From: Methylocystis parvus OBBP
GTDB taxonomy: Bacteria > Pseudomonadota > Alphaproteobacteria > Rhizobiales > Beijerinckiaceae
Direction: 5' to 3'
Length of the DNA stretch: 64,000 bases
Assembly (NCBI RefSeq): GCF_027571405.1
Contig: NZ_CP092968.1
Coordinates: 3,556,001-3,620,000 of the forward strand
The notes under the pieces are model-generated. The model did no database searches. It saw nothing but the letters and a program-made list of their open reading frames with translations, and was not told the DNA's origin. Positions 45,241 through 54,014 of the stretch are shown piece after piece. Within the stretch, counting starts at the first letter, position 1. Every line of letters begins with the position of its first letter. A program made the position numbers and the translations under genes.

Positions 45241-45745
45241 CGGCCCCGCCGATCGCTGGCGTCCCATGCGTCCCGAAGACCTGCCGGAGATCTGTCGCAT
45301 CGCGACGGGCGCTCATGCCGATCTGCCGGAGCGGCCAGAGGTTTTCGAGGAGAAGGCGCGGCTATTCCCCGCCGGCTGCTTCGTGCTGGCGAAGGATGGC
45401 GCGCTGGTCGGCTACGCGATCTCCCATCCATGGCGGCTCTATGACATTCCGCCGTTGGATGCTTTTCTGGGCGCGCTGCCGCCGTCTCCGGACTGCCTGT
45501 TTTTGCACGACGTCGCCTTGACGCCCGGCGCGCGCGGCGACGGCGCAACCGCGCATTTGATTCAGCGGCTATGCAATGTCGCCCGCAAGGAGCGGCTCGC
45601 CTTCCTGGCTTTGACGTCAGTCTATGGAACGGCCGGATTTTGGGCGGAAACTGGCTTCCAGGCCGCGTCGGATGAGAGGCTCGCCCCGAAGTTGAAGAGC
45701 TACGGGGCCGGCGCGCTTTACATGATCAGAAAGCTTCAAGGATGA
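45233..45745 (+). CDS. GNAT family N-acetyltransferase
   Basis: 170 residues from TTG 45233, which overlaps the end of the methyltransferase gene and gives MRSGPADRWRPMRPEDLPEI, typical of the first strand and helix of the fold. An ATG at 45266 would remove the first strand. The acetyl-CoA loop is DVALTPGARGDGATAHLIQR, with the R/QxxGxG/A pattern slightly varied, and the C-terminus is VYGTAGFWAETGFQ. Coupled to the tRNA methyltransferase by overlap, but any functional link is unproven; substrate unknown. Confidence 0.85.
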   Translation: MRSGPADRWRPMRPEDLPEICRIATGAHADLPERPEVFEEKARLFPAGCFVLAKDGALVGYAISHPWRLYDIPPLDAFLGALPPSPDCLFLHDVALTPGARGDGATAHLIQRLCNVARKERLAFLALTSVYGTAGFWAETGFQAASDERLAPKLKSYGAGALYMIRKLQG

Positions 45746-45785
45746 CGCGCCGCCTCTCGGCGGACGTCGCCGGGAGCGCAGACCA

Positions 45786-45841
45786 CGAAGCGATCCAGAC
45801 GCTCGGCGGGCCGGATCGCTTCGCGGGGCGCGCAGTGACGC
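45786..45841. repeat. Decayed family A repeat
   Basis: CGAAGCGATCCAGACGC ... GGATCGCTTCG ... GCGCAGTGACG keeps the inner arms of the family A palindrome but not the outer CATTGCGAG arm. Located between the convergent GNAT and secreted-protein genes. Confidence 0.45.
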
Positions 45842-45850
45842 GCGGTTTCC

Positions 45851-46234
45851 TTATTCCACGACGCTCGCGCGGATGATGAGCTTGTCGCCGTCGCATTCGA
45901 CGTAGCCGACAAGGCCCTTGGCCTGAGCGCCGCCGCTCGCCGGCGGATGGCCCTTCCAGACGCAGCCCTTCTTGCCGTCAGTGCGGTCGGAGAGGGTGAC
46001 GGTGTAGTTGGCGCCTTCGGATTCGCCTTCGAATTTGTAGGTGAGCGTCGAGCCGTTGCCCATCTGCATACTGGCGTCGCCGGAGAGCTTGTTTCCCTCG
46101 GTCTTGACGTTCCAGGAGCCCTGCGCGCCCTTGATGCCGCCGGTGTTCTCCTCGGTCACGAGCCAGGTCGCGGCGGCGGCGGGAACGCTCGTCGCCAGCA
46201 GCGCGGCGACGGCCAAAGCGGATTTATGCATCAT
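45851..46234 (-). CDS. Secreted protein of unknown function
   Basis: 127 residues with a signal peptide (HKSALAVAALLATSVPAAAA). The mature part (TWLVTEENTGGIKGAQGSWN onward) is predicted mostly beta, with two cysteines in GKKGCVWKGH and GYVECDGDKL near the end. Good ribosome site AGGGAGGA. It resembles small periplasmic alphaproteobacterial proteins of lipocalin-like or META-like build, but I cannot name a family. Alone between the GNAT gene and an L,D-transpeptidase gene. Confidence 0.72.
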   Translation of the reverse strand: MMHKSALAVAALLATSVPAAAATWLVTEENTGGIKGAQGSWNVKTEGNKLSGDASMQMGNGSTLTYKFEGESEGANYTVTLSDRTDGKKGCVWKGHPPASGGAQAKGLVGYVECDGDKLIIRASVVE

Positions 46235-46414
46235 TTCCTCCCTTTCGACATATTATCGACCACCTTGGCGGCCCGTCACACATCTAGGCAAGCAGGGGCC
46301 CGACCGCAATCGTCCGTCTCCCGCTTCCGTCCCGCCGTTTTGCGCGCTCCGCCAATCTGCGCGCGTTCCGCCGTCTATGCGCGCTGCAAAACTTTCCTGG
46401 CCGCGGCGCCGTCT

Positions 46415-46849
46415 TCATCGGCGGCTTCGCCCGCCTGAGATCGTGATGCGAGCGCCTTCGCGTCGCACCATCCCGTAAAGCTGCGCCGCATGTCCGGGAG
46501 ACAATCGCACGCAGCCATGCGAGACCGGCCGCCCGAGCGCGCTGGTCGCATATGTGCCGTGAATGGCGTAGCCGCCCGAAAAGAAAATCGAGTGCGGCAT
46601 AGGCGCGTCGTCATACTTGCTGGAGTAATGTATGCGCTGCAGGCTGCGCGCCGAAAATACGCCGCGCGGCGTGCGATAGCCGGGCCGCGCGGTCGAGACC
46701 GGCCAGCTATGTTTGCCGGCGGCGGAGGTCACGACCATGCGCTGACTGGCGAGATTGATATGGATGCGCACGGTCGCGGAAGCGGTTTGGGCCGCGAGCG
46801 CCAGCGGGAGAGCGAGAAGCAGGGGCGAGTAGCGCAAGGCGACCTCCAT
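46415..46849 (-). CDS. Periplasmic L,D-transpeptidase (YkuD domain)
   Basis: 144 residues: signal peptide LLLALPLALAAQTASA, then a minimal YkuD domain from VRIHINLASQRMVVTSAAGK to the end, with PVSTARPGYRTPRGVF, GYAIHGTYATSALGRP and the catalytic SHGCVRLS. It should cross-link or edit peptidoglycan. Near-minimal size without peptidoglycan-binding repeats distinguishes it from the lipoprotein enzyme at 25554. Two Tlde1-like genes follow upstream on the same strand, making a peptidoglycan-related group, though gaps of about 300 and 230 bases suggest separate promoters. Confidence 0.92.
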   Translation of the reverse strand: MEVALRYSPLLLALPLALAAQTASATVRIHINLASQRMVVTSAAGKHSWPVSTARPGYRTPRGVFSARSLQRIHYSSKYDDAPMPHSIFFSGGYAIHGTYATSALGRPVSHGCVRLSPGHAAQLYGMVRREGARITISGGRSRR

Positions 46850-47152
46850 GCGCGGCCGGCGAAGGGCAGCCTGTCGCCCGCGCGCTCTCGGTGAAATAGG
46901 AGTTCCGCCGCCGCTTTCTCGAATTTGTCCGGAATTTCGCGTGCGCGCGGCGCTCGATGCGTATAAGGGCGTCGGCGTCGCTCGCGGCGACCGGTCAGTT
47001 CCTGTTTCCTGGCGTTTTAGACGCGGAAAATCCTGCGACGCCGCATGCGCTCGAAATTAGAAGGCTGACTCTGACTGGAAGATAATCATCGCCGCGCCCG
47101 AGCGTTCGGCCGCGGCGACGCCGAGTTGGCGGAGCGTGACGCCAGCGCAGCC
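46850..47152. other. Gap between the L,D-transpeptidase and the first Tlde1-like gene
   Basis: 303 bases with no convincing gene, repeat or terminator. It should contain the promoter of the YkuD gene at 46415. Confidence 0.4.
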
Positions 47153-48265
47153 CTACATGCGGGCGACGACGACGAGGCGCCTCACCTCGCCGCGTTTGTA
47201 AGCGTTGAGGAAAGCCTGATAGTCGCGGAAGGAAACGCAGCCATTGGAGTCGCCGTTCGGGCCCAGCATATAGGTGTGGGCGAGAAGGCCGGCGCGGCCA
47301 TAGACCTCGCTGTTGGGCGTCAGGCGCAGGGCCTCGACGCCATGGAAGAGCTGCTCGCGCGGCGAGAGCGCGTAGACCGCCGGCGGCGTCGGGCCCCTCA
47401 TGCGAACATGCACGAAGCGCGGATCGTCGAGATGTTCGCGCAGGCCGGAATGCGCCTCGAGCCGCGTGCCGTCGGGCATGTAAACCGTATGGGCGGAGAT
47501 GTCGTAGACGGCGGTGCCGTTCCCCGCGCGCGGGGCCGGGCCGTTCGTGACCGACGGCGCCGGGGCGGCTGGGGCGACGGCGCTGGTCAGGCCGCTGAAG
47601 AGGCCGCCGCTCGTCGGCTCCTGCGGCGCGTAGGCCATGGCCTGCTGCACGGGCGCCTGCTGCTGGCGACGCGCGTTGCGGCCTGTCGGCGCGGGCGGTT
47701 GCTGCGCGGCCTGCTGCTGCTCCGCGCCGGCGCCGCCGAACAGTTTTTCAAAGAATCCGCGATTGTCGCCCGGAGCCGGCGCCTGGGCGGCGGGCGCGGG
47801 CTGCGCCGGGAGCGCCGCCTGACGCATCGGGGCCAGCTCCGCGCGGCTTGCAAGATTTCTCAACTCGACGGGGCGTTGCGGCGGCAGCGGAACGTCTGCT
47901 TCAGGATAGCTCGGCTCGGCTTCGGCGACGGATTCGGGCGCCGGCCGTTGCTGCGGGGCGGGCTCGACCTTGCCCTCGAGCGCGGCCGTTTCCTGGTTTG
48001 GCCGAAGCTCGGGCGCCGATGCGGCGGCGCTGCGCGCCCAGGGGCCGAGCCCCACCGCCATCGGCCCATAGGGATTGGCGGCCGGCGCCGGTTGCGGCGC
48101 GATTGCGGCGACGACGCCCGGCGTGGGCGTAACCTGAGAATGGAGCCCGCGCCAGAGGCCGAACAAGCTCAGAAAAACCGCGCCTGCGCCGAGCACCGTA
48201 TAGGCGAGACGCTGGCCGCGATCGCGAGACAAGAAACCATGTAGCGTGTGGGTGTTCTTCACCAT
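47153..48265 (-). CDS. Tlde1-like (DUF2778) protein, first of two tandem paralogues
   Basis: 370 residues. One membrane segment near residues 21-41 (AYTVLGAGAVFLSLFGLW), then about 200 residues of Pro/Ala/Gln-rich linker with a short island NRGFFEKLFGGA, and a C-terminal DUF2778/Tlde1 domain: YDISAHTVYMPDGTRLEAHS, SGLREHLDDPR, AGLLAHTYMLGPNGDSNGC, VSFRDYQAFLNAYKRGEV. His in AHTYMLGPNG and Cys in SNGCVSF correspond to the catalytic pair of the L,D-transpeptidase-like effector Tlde1. The anchored, linker-borne domain suggests housekeeping action on peptidoglycan in the periplasm and not a secreted toxin; this is inference. Confidence 0.85.
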   Translation of the reverse strand: MVKNTHTLHGFLSRDRGQRLAYTVLGAGAVFLSLFGLWRGLHSQVTPTPGVVAAIAPQPAPAANPYGPMAVGLGPWARSAAASAPELRPNQETAALEGKVEPAPQQRPAPESVAEAEPSYPEADVPLPPQRPVELRNLASRAELAPMRQAALPAQPAPAAQAPAPGDNRGFFEKLFGGAGAEQQQAAQQPPAPTGRNARRQQQAPVQQAMAYAPQEPTSGGLFSGLTSAVAPAAPAPSVTNGPAPRAGNGTAVYDISAHTVYMPDGTRLEAHSGLREHLDDPRFVHVRMRGPTPPAVYALSPREQLFHGVEALRLTPNSEVYGRAGLLAHTYMLGPNGDSNGCVSFRDYQAFLNAYKRGEVRRLVVVARM

Positions 48266-48495
48266 CCGCCCCCGAATGATCTTTGCGCCGCGCAGTTCGA
48301 CTGCGCGTGGGGCAGATTCGGCGAATCAATGCTCCGTCCCGCAGTCGCAAGCGCGCAAGGACGCCGCAGCAACACTTTGAAAAAGCATCGCGGCCTTGCT
48401 TGGGCTGGATTCAGGCGAAATCCTGGCCGCAGGCGGGCGCTTCGGTGGACGGTCGAACAACGCGGCGGGCGGGAAAACGCTTCCCTGCCCGTGGC

Positions 48496-49644
48496 TTACA
48501 TATGTGCGACGACGGCGAGGCGCCGGATTTCGCCGCGCTTATAGGCGTTCAGGAAGGCGTGGTAGTCGCGGAACGAGACGCAGCCGTTCGAATCGCCGTT
48601 GGGGCCGAGCATGTAAGTGTGGGCGAGGAGTCCGGCGCGGTGATAGATCCTCGAGCCGCCGCCGCCGACCGGGTTGAGCCGGAGCGCCTCGACGCCATGG
48701 AACAGCGCTTCGCGCGGGGTCAGCTCGTAAATATGCGGCGGGGTGGGCCCCCGCATCCGCAGATGCACATAGCGAGGATCGTCGAGATGCTCGCGCAGAC
48801 CGGAATGCGCTTCGAGCCGCGAGCCGTCGGGCATGTAAACCGTGCGGGCCGAGATGTCGTAGATCGCGGTGTAGCGGTCGTAGCGCGCGGCGGGGTTCGC
48901 CGGGGCCACGGCGCTCCGCAGCCCGCCGAAGAGGCCGCCGGCGTCATTGGTCGAGGCGTAGGCCATCGCCTCGCGGCGGTTCGCCGCCTGCGGGGCCGCG
49001 GCCTGAGGCGCGCCGCCGAAGAGACGCTCTAAAAAGCCGCGATTGTCGGCCGGGCCCGCCGGCACGACGGTGGTCGCGCGCGCGACCTGTCGGGGCGGCG
49101 GAGCCGAGGGAACGGGTTCGGCCGGCGTCGGCGCCGCAGCCGCCGTTTCGTGGCGCGGCTGCTCCTTCGGAGGCTCGGGCTTGAGCGCGACGGAGACCTC
49201 CGCCGGCCGGCGCGGCGGCAGGGGAGCGTCGACATAGACCGGCGCCGTGGGTTCGGCGAGCGCCGTCCGCAGTTCAGCGGGCCGCATCGGGGGCAGGGGG
49301 GCGAAGGCGGTCCTCTCGACGCTCTTCGCCGCGGGCTCGGGCGTCGCCGCCTCGGCTTGCGCGATGAAGAGGTTTGACGCGATGAAGAGGTTATGCGGCC
49401 GCATATGCGCGCTGCGCGGCGCGAAAGCGCCCGGCGCATGGGGGCCGATGTCCGAGAGATAGGAGCCGCGAAGGCCAATCGCGCTCGGCGCGGCCTCGGC
49501 CGGATCGGGCGCGGGATCGATGGGGCTTTCCGGGAAGAAAAGCCCGCCAGCCAGCACGCTGATGAGCAGCGCGCCGAGCGCCGGAACGATCCGGCGGGCG
49601 CCGCCAGGGGCGGAAACGCGAGGATACGAGACCAAGTTACGCAT
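48496..49644 (-). CDS. Tlde1-like (DUF2778) protein, second tandem paralogue
   Basis: 382 residues with the same plan as its neighbour: a membrane segment near residues 17-37 (RIVPALGALLISVLAGGLFF), a long Pro/Ala linker holding the islands FAPLPPMRPAEL and NRGFLERLFGGA, an AMAYAS element, and the C-terminal domain with IYDISARTVYMPDGSRLEA and TYMLGPNGDSNGCVSFRDY. The C-terminal 120 residues are nearly identical to the paralogue, whereas linkers differ in length and content. ATG 49642-49644 (MRNLVSYPRVSAPGG) is chosen; the frame is open to 49884 but unlike the family. Probably a recent duplication with linker divergence. Confidence 0.84.
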   Translation of the reverse strand: MRNLVSYPRVSAPGGARRIVPALGALLISVLAGGLFFPESPIDPAPDPAEAAPSAIGLRGSYLSDIGPHAPGAFAPRSAHMRPHNLFIASNLFIAQAEAATPEPAAKSVERTAFAPLPPMRPAELRTALAEPTAPVYVDAPLPPRRPAEVSVALKPEPPKEQPRHETAAAAPTPAEPVPSAPPPRQVARATTVVPAGPADNRGFLERLFGGAPQAAAPQAANRREAMAYASTNDAGGLFGGLRSAVAPANPAARYDRYTAIYDISARTVYMPDGSRLEAHSGLREHLDDPRYVHLRMRGPTPPHIYELTPREALFHGVEALRLNPVGGGGSRIYHRAGLLAHTYMLGPNGDSNGCVSFRDYHAFLNAYKRGEIRRLAVVAHM

Positions 49645-49976
49645 GGTCTCGACGCTAGCGCCGGGGTCTTTAGGAATGGTTGACGGGAGATTTATTGGAA
49701 AGCGTCGTTTCGATTCAAATTCGAAGTGCGTGAAGAAATCGTCAACGGCCCGGGCCTTGGCGAGGCGGAAGCCGCGCCTCTCGCCGGTCAACGATATCTC
49801 GGCGTGCTTTCGAGCGAGGTCCTGCGCCCTCGGAGGGCCGGCGTGAAGCAGGGGAGGCGCCGCTATTGGTTCGGGGCTCCGCAAGCCGAATGCGACGCGC
49901 TATCAGCGCGAGAGACGCCGTAGCGGCGTATCAGCCCTATATCTCACGAACGGGTCCGTCGTTGGGAGCCAATGCA
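49645..49976. other. Gap between the second Tlde1-like gene and the universal stress gene
   Basis: 332 bases between divergent genes. Frames across it are short or continue from the Tlde1-like gene without conserved sequence. No operator, repeat or RNA structure was recognised. Confidence 0.4.
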
Positions 49977-50399
49977 ATGTTCGCAAGAATTCTGGTGCCC
50001 ATCGATCTTGCTGAGCGTCAGATGACGAAAGACGCCGTCAGCTATGCTGAAACGCTTGCAAAGGCTTTTGATGGAGACATCCGGCTGGTTAACGTACAGT
50101 CGCTAACGCCGGTCAAGCTGCTGGATTATGTCCCCCAAGACTTCGATGAAATTATACGGCGAGGTCTCGGAGCTGAACTTTCAAAGGTTGCGAATGAGAT
50201 CGAACGTCCCCCCGCGCGCGTTTCAACTGCGCTCCTATTCGGTCCGATCTACCAGACAATTATCGAGGAGGCTGAGCGCTGGCGGAGCGATCTCATCGTG
50301 CTGAGCTCACATCGGCCCGGGGCGGATCGATTTTTGATCGGCTCGAATGCAAGCGCGATCGTCAGACACGCGACCTGCCCCGTTCTCGTCATTCACTAA
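49977..50399 (+). CDS. Universal stress protein (UspA family)
   Basis: 140-residue cytoplasmic protein starting MFARILVPIDLAERQMTKDA. The fold is complete: the first strand ILVPIDLA, then DLIVLSSHRPGADRFLIGSN and ASAIVRHATCPVLVIH at the end, where the G-x2-G-x9-G(S/T)-like ATP loop is partly kept (RPGADRF...GSNAS). Usp proteins are induced by growth arrest and bind ATP. ATG 49977 is chosen over ATG 49972, which is in another frame. Its 3' end overlaps by four bases the end of the convergent oxidase subunit IV gene. The relation to respiration is positional only. Confidence 0.9.
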   Translation: MFARILVPIDLAERQMTKDAVSYAETLAKAFDGDIRLVNVQSLTPVKLLDYVPQDFDEIIRRGLGAELSKVANEIERPPARVSTALLFGPIYQTIIEEAERWRSDLIVLSSHRPGADRFLIGSNASAIVRHATCPVLVIH

Positions 50400-50785
50400 T
50401 GTGCCTTGACCCCAGTGACCGGCGCTGACGCAAAGAACGCCATGCGGGTTAATTTGGTGTAGTCGCCCTCGAGCGCCATCGTCGCGACGAAGACGAGCAC
50501 GGCGAGCGGTGGAACGAGAATGGCCGCTACAAGCGCCAGCCGCTCCCACGCCATATGCATGAAGACCGCGACGATAAGCCCCGCTTTCAGCAACATGAAC
50601 AGGATGATGAGGCTCCATCGCAGATTGCCCTGGAAATTGAAGTAATCGACGAGATAGGAGCAGGCGCTCAAAACGAAGAGCAGCGCCCATACGAGAAGAT
50701 AAAGCGCGATCGGGTGCTGCTGCCCATGGGCCTCGGCCGGCGCGGCGGTCGTGACCTCGTTCTTGGCTTCGGCGGTTTTCATCAT
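50396..50785 (-). CDS. Cytochrome oxidase subunit IV-type protein
   Basis: Small membrane subunit of the terminal oxidase, 129 residues. After a charged head with HGQQHP, three hydrophobic segments follow (IALYLLVWALLFVLSACSYL, WSLIILFMLLKAGLIVAVFM with H after it, and LVAAILVPPLAVLVFVATMA), the build of bacterial CyoD/CoxIV proteins. The block LKAGLIVAVFMHM is the family's most conserved part. The start has two ATGs in a row (50783-50785 and 50780-50782). Last gene of the operon; 9 bases behind the subunit III gene. Confidence 0.85.
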   Translation of the reverse strand: MMKTAEAKNEVTTAAPAEAHGQQHPIALYLLVWALLFVLSACSYLVDYFNFQGNLRWSLIILFMLLKAGLIVAVFMHMAWERLALVAAILVPPLAVLVFVATMALEGDYTKLTRMAFFASAPVTGVKAH

Positions 50786-50794
50786 GAATTCCTG

Positions 50795-51520
50795 TCACCA
50801 AAGGTAGAAGAAGGCGAAGATGAAGACCCACACCAGATCGACGAAGTGCCAGTAGAGGCCCATGATCTCGACGATCTCGTAACGACCCTTCCGGCTCGTG
50901 AAGAAGCCGGGCGTTCCTCGGTCATAATCGCCGCGCCAGACGGCGCGGGCGATGAGGAGGAGGAAGATGACGCCCATTGTAACGTGAAAGCCGTGAAAGC
51001 CGGTGATCATGAAGAAGCTTGACCCGAACTGCGCGGCGCCGAACGGATTGCCCCAGGGGCGGACGCCTTCCTGAATCAGCTTCGTCCACTCGAAAGCCTG
51101 CATCCCGACAAAGGTCGCGCCGAAGAACGCCGTCGCCAGCATCATCAGCGCCGCTTTCTTGCGTTGTCGCGCATAGGCGTAGTTCACGGCGATCGCCATC
51201 GTGCCGGAGCTGGTGATGAGATCGAAGGTCATGATGGCGATCAGTATGAGGGGGATTTTTCGGCCGCCAATGTCGAGCGCGAAGATTTCGCTCGGGCTCG
51301 GCCATGGGACAGTCGTCGACATGCGCACCGTCATGTAGGAAATGAGGAAACAACTGAAAATGAATGTATCGCTGACAAGGAAAATCCACATCATCGCCTT
51401 GCCCCAGGACGCGCTCTTGAAGGAACGCTGATCCGAAGCCCAGTCCGAGACGACGCCGCGCAGGCCGGAAGGCTTTTTGGGCTCGATCTTGCCGGCGCGG
51501 CTAATCGTCTCCAGGGCCAT
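50795..51520 (-). CDS. coxP: Cytochrome c oxidase subunit III, second copy (CoxP-like)
   Basis: 241-residue membrane protein of the heme-copper oxidase subunit III family with about five to seven helices. Blocks: WGKAMMWIFLVSDTFIFSCF, ITSSGTMAIAVNYAYARQRK, GMQAFEWTKLIQEGVRPWG, FFMITGFHGFHVTMGVIFLL and YWHFVDLVWVFIFAFFYLW. The GFHGFHV and YWHFVDLVW histidine blocks are the family signature. It lies between another subunit III gene (51536) and subunit IV; the two-subunit-III arrangement matches the alternative coxMNOP oxidase of Bradyrhizobium. Subunit III supports turnover stability and proton uptake. Confidence 0.88.
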   Translation of the reverse strand: MALETISRAGKIEPKKPSGLRGVVSDWASDQRSFKSASWGKAMMWIFLVSDTFIFSCFLISYMTVRMSTTVPWPSPSEIFALDIGGRKIPLILIAIMTFDLITSSGTMAIAVNYAYARQRKKAALMMLATAFFGATFVGMQAFEWTKLIQEGVRPWGNPFGAAQFGSSFFMITGFHGFHVTMGVIFLLLIARAVWRGDYDRGTPGFFTSRKGRYEIVEIMGLYWHFVDLVWVFIFAFFYLW

Positions 51521-51535
51521 GCGACGATCCTTTCT

Positions 51536-52237
51536 TCACACGAGAAGGCGGCGGCAGATCGCCCCGAAATTGTCCGCCCATCCTACGAGCAGCGCCACGA
51601 GAAGCAGCCAGACGATGAGAAGGAAGTGCCAATAAATGGCGCAGAGCTCCACCGTCGACGCCAGCCTTTCGGGCGGTTCTTTCAGCGACGCCTGAACGAC
51701 CGCCCGGACCAGCGCGACGAGCCCGCCGAGCACATGAAGCGCATGCGCGCCGGTCAGCAGGAAGAAAAAAGCATTAGCCGGATTCTGCGACGCATAGAAA
51801 CCGCTGGCGATCATTTCCCGCCACGCCCAGAGCTGCCCGAGAAGGAAAGCGAGGCTCGCGACCGTTCCAACCCGGAGCGCGGCCCTCATCCGCTCGCGCG
51901 ATAGGTCTTTCGCCGCGAGATTGGCGAGTTGAAGGGCGACGCTCGATACGATGAGAGCGCCTGTGTTGAACCACAGGATACGCGGCAATGGCGGCGATCG
52001 CCAATCATAGGACTCCATCCGCATCAGGAATGCGGCGGTCAGCAAGGAGAAAAGGCACAAAGCCACGCCGAGGAAGACGACGAGGCCTGTTTTCGCCGCG
52101 GACGGGCGGCCGCCGGCTCCCCGATAGGCCGCGATTTCCTGCTCTTGCAACCAAGGCGCATCCAGCACGCCTTCACGCCAGAGATAGGCGAGGGCGATTG
52201 AAAAGATGAAAATGAAGAACAGGCCCATCACGCTCAT
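51536..52237 (-). CDS. coxO: Cytochrome c oxidase subunit III, first copy (CoxO-like)
   Basis: 233 residues, membrane protein. The N-terminus MSVMGLFFIFIFSIALAYLW is a single extra helix, followed by a loop and a subunit III core with FNTGALIVSSVALQLANLA, FLLGQLWAWREMIASGFYAS, LTGAHALHVLGGLVALV and IYWHFLLIVWLLLVALLVGW. The HALHVLGGL and YWHFLLIVW blocks parallel the histidine blocks of the other copy, but the rest is divergent, so the two are not recent duplicates. It overlaps the end of the subunit I gene by four bases and precedes CoxP by 15 bases. Confidence 0.86.
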   Translation of the reverse strand: MSVMGLFFIFIFSIALAYLWREGVLDAPWLQEQEIAAYRGAGGRPSAAKTGLVVFLGVALCLFSLLTAAFLMRMESYDWRSPPLPRILWFNTGALIVSSVALQLANLAAKDLSRERMRAALRVGTVASLAFLLGQLWAWREMIASGFYASQNPANAFFFLLTGAHALHVLGGLVALVRAVVQASLKEPPERLASTVELCAIYWHFLLIVWLLLVALLVGWADNFGAICRRLLV

Positions 52238-53997
52238 GTCGCATGTTCTCCCGAGAGCGGCGGCGCGTTTTGCGGCACGAAATCGTCGGGCGCGCCGGGG
52301 ATGCTGTAACCATAGGGCCAGCGATAGACGATCGGGAGTTCATCTCCCCAATTGCCGTGGCCGGGCGGGGTTTCAGGCGTCTGCCATTCGAGCGAGGCGG
52401 CGCGCCAGGGGTTGCCGCCGGAAGGGAGGCCGCTCCTGAGGCTTCTGAAGACGTTGTAGAAGAAGATGAGCTGCGAGACGCCGACGATGAGCGCCGTCAC
52501 CGTCATGAAGATATTCAGCCCGGCGGCCGTATGCGGGACGAAGGATACGTCGCCCATCTCGTAGAAGCGGCGCGGCACGCCGAGGAGGCCGAGATAGTGC
52601 ATCGGAAAGAAGATGGCGTAGGCGCCAAGGAAGGTGATCCAGAAGTGAATCCTGCCCAGCCTCTCATCCAACATTCGCCCGGCGATCTTCGGAAACCAGT
52701 GATAGATGGCGCCAAAGATGACGAGAACGGGCGCGATGCCCATCACCATGTGGAAATGCGCGACGACAAAGAGCGTCGCCGACAGCGGCACGTCAACAAT
52801 CACATTGCCGAGATATAGGCCGGTAATCCCGCCATTCACGAATGTGACGAGGAAGCCCAGCGCGAACAGCATCGGCGTCGTGAAGTGAATGTCAGACCGC
52901 CAGAGCGTTACGACCCAGTTATAGACCTTCATCGCCGTCGGCACGGCGATGGCGAGCGTTGTGACGGCGAAGAAGAAGCCGAAAAGCGGGTTCATGCCGC
53001 TGACATACATATGATGGCCCCAGACGATCATGCTCAGCACGCCGATCGCGAGGATTGCCCAGACCATCATGCGATAGCCGAAAATGTTCTTACGGGCATG
53101 GACGCTGATGAGATCGGAGACCATTCCGAAGGCCGGCAAGGCCACGATGTAAACCTCGGGGTGGCCAAAGAACCAGAAGAGATGCTGGAAAAGAATGGGA
53201 CTGCCGCCGCTATAGTTCCGCTGCTCCCCCATTTCGACGATCGCGGGAACGAAGAAGCTGGTCCCAAGGACGCGGTCGAGCAGAAGCATCACGCAGGCGA
53301 CGAAAAGCCCGGGAAAGGCGAGAAGCGCCATGACCGCCGCGGTGAATATCCCCCAGACGGTGAGCGGCATGCGCATGAGCGTCATGCCGCGCGTCCGCGC
53401 CTGCAACACCGTGACGACATAATTCAGGCCGCCCATGGTGAAGCCCACGATGAAGAGAATGAGCGATAAGAGCATCAATATGATGCCCCATTCATGGCCG
53501 GGCGTTCCCGTGAGGATCGCCTGCGGCGGATAGAGCGTCCAGCCCGCGCCAGTGGGGCCGCCCGGGACGAAATAGCTTGCGAGGAGAACGAGCGTCGCCA
53601 GCAGATAGACCCAGTAGCTCAGCATATTGATGAAGGGAAAGACCATGTCCCTCGCGCCGATCATGAGAGGGATCAGATAATTGCCGAAGCCGCCGAGAAA
53701 GATCGCGGTGAGCATGTAGACGACCATGATCATGCCATGCATGGTCACGGCCTGGTAATATACATTGGCGTCGATGAAGGGGATTGCGCCCGGAAAGGCG
53801 AGCTGCAGCCTGATCAGCCAGGACAAGACGAGCGCAACGACGCCGACGGCGATCGCCGTGCAGGCGTATTGAATGGCGATGACCTTGGCGTCTTGAGAAA
53901 ATACATTCTTCGTCCACCACGACGTCGCGTGATAGAGTTCGACATCCTCGACTTCCCCTGAGGGAACGCCATCCTCCTCGATCGAGACATCGGACAC
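52234..53997 (-). CDS. coxN: Cytochrome c oxidase subunit I (CoxN-like)
   Basis: Catalytic heme-copper subunit, 587 residues with the usual twelve helices. Ligands: HGMIMVVYML (low-spin heme a), FWFFGHPEVYIVALP (CuB His with cross-linked Tyr), IVWGHHMYVSG (two CuB histidines) and VVAHFHMVMG (heme a3 and heme a). The GHPEVY pattern with the tyrosine marks an A-type enzyme. The start is probably GTG 53995-53997 (SDVSIEEDGVPSGEV) after GAGGGAG; the frame stays open for 46 codons upstream over the subunit II gene without homology. An N-terminal acidic tail precedes helix I. Confidence 0.95.
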   Translation of the reverse strand: MSDVSIEEDGVPSGEVEDVELYHATSWWTKNVFSQDAKVIAIQYACTAIAVGVVALVLSWLIRLQLAFPGAIPFIDANVYYQAVTMHGMIMVVYMLTAIFLGGFGNYLIPLMIGARDMVFPFINMLSYWVYLLATLVLLASYFVPGGPTGAGWTLYPPQAILTGTPGHEWGIILMLLSLILFIVGFTMGGLNYVVTVLQARTRGMTLMRMPLTVWGIFTAAVMALLAFPGLFVACVMLLLDRVLGTSFFVPAIVEMGEQRNYSGGSPILFQHLFWFFGHPEVYIVALPAFGMVSDLISVHARKNIFGYRMMVWAILAIGVLSMIVWGHHMYVSGMNPLFGFFFAVTTLAIAVPTAMKVYNWVVTLWRSDIHFTTPMLFALGFLVTFVNGGITGLYLGNVIVDVPLSATLFVVAHFHMVMGIAPVLVIFGAIYHWFPKIAGRMLDERLGRIHFWITFLGAYAIFFPMHYLGLLGVPRRFYEMGDVSFVPHTAAGLNIFMTVTALIVGVSQLIFFYNVFRSLRSGLPSGGNPWRAASLEWQTPETPPGHGNWGDELPIVYRWPYGYSIPGAPDDFVPQNAPPLSGEHAT

Positions 53998-54014
53998 GGA
54001 CCGCACTCCCTCAC

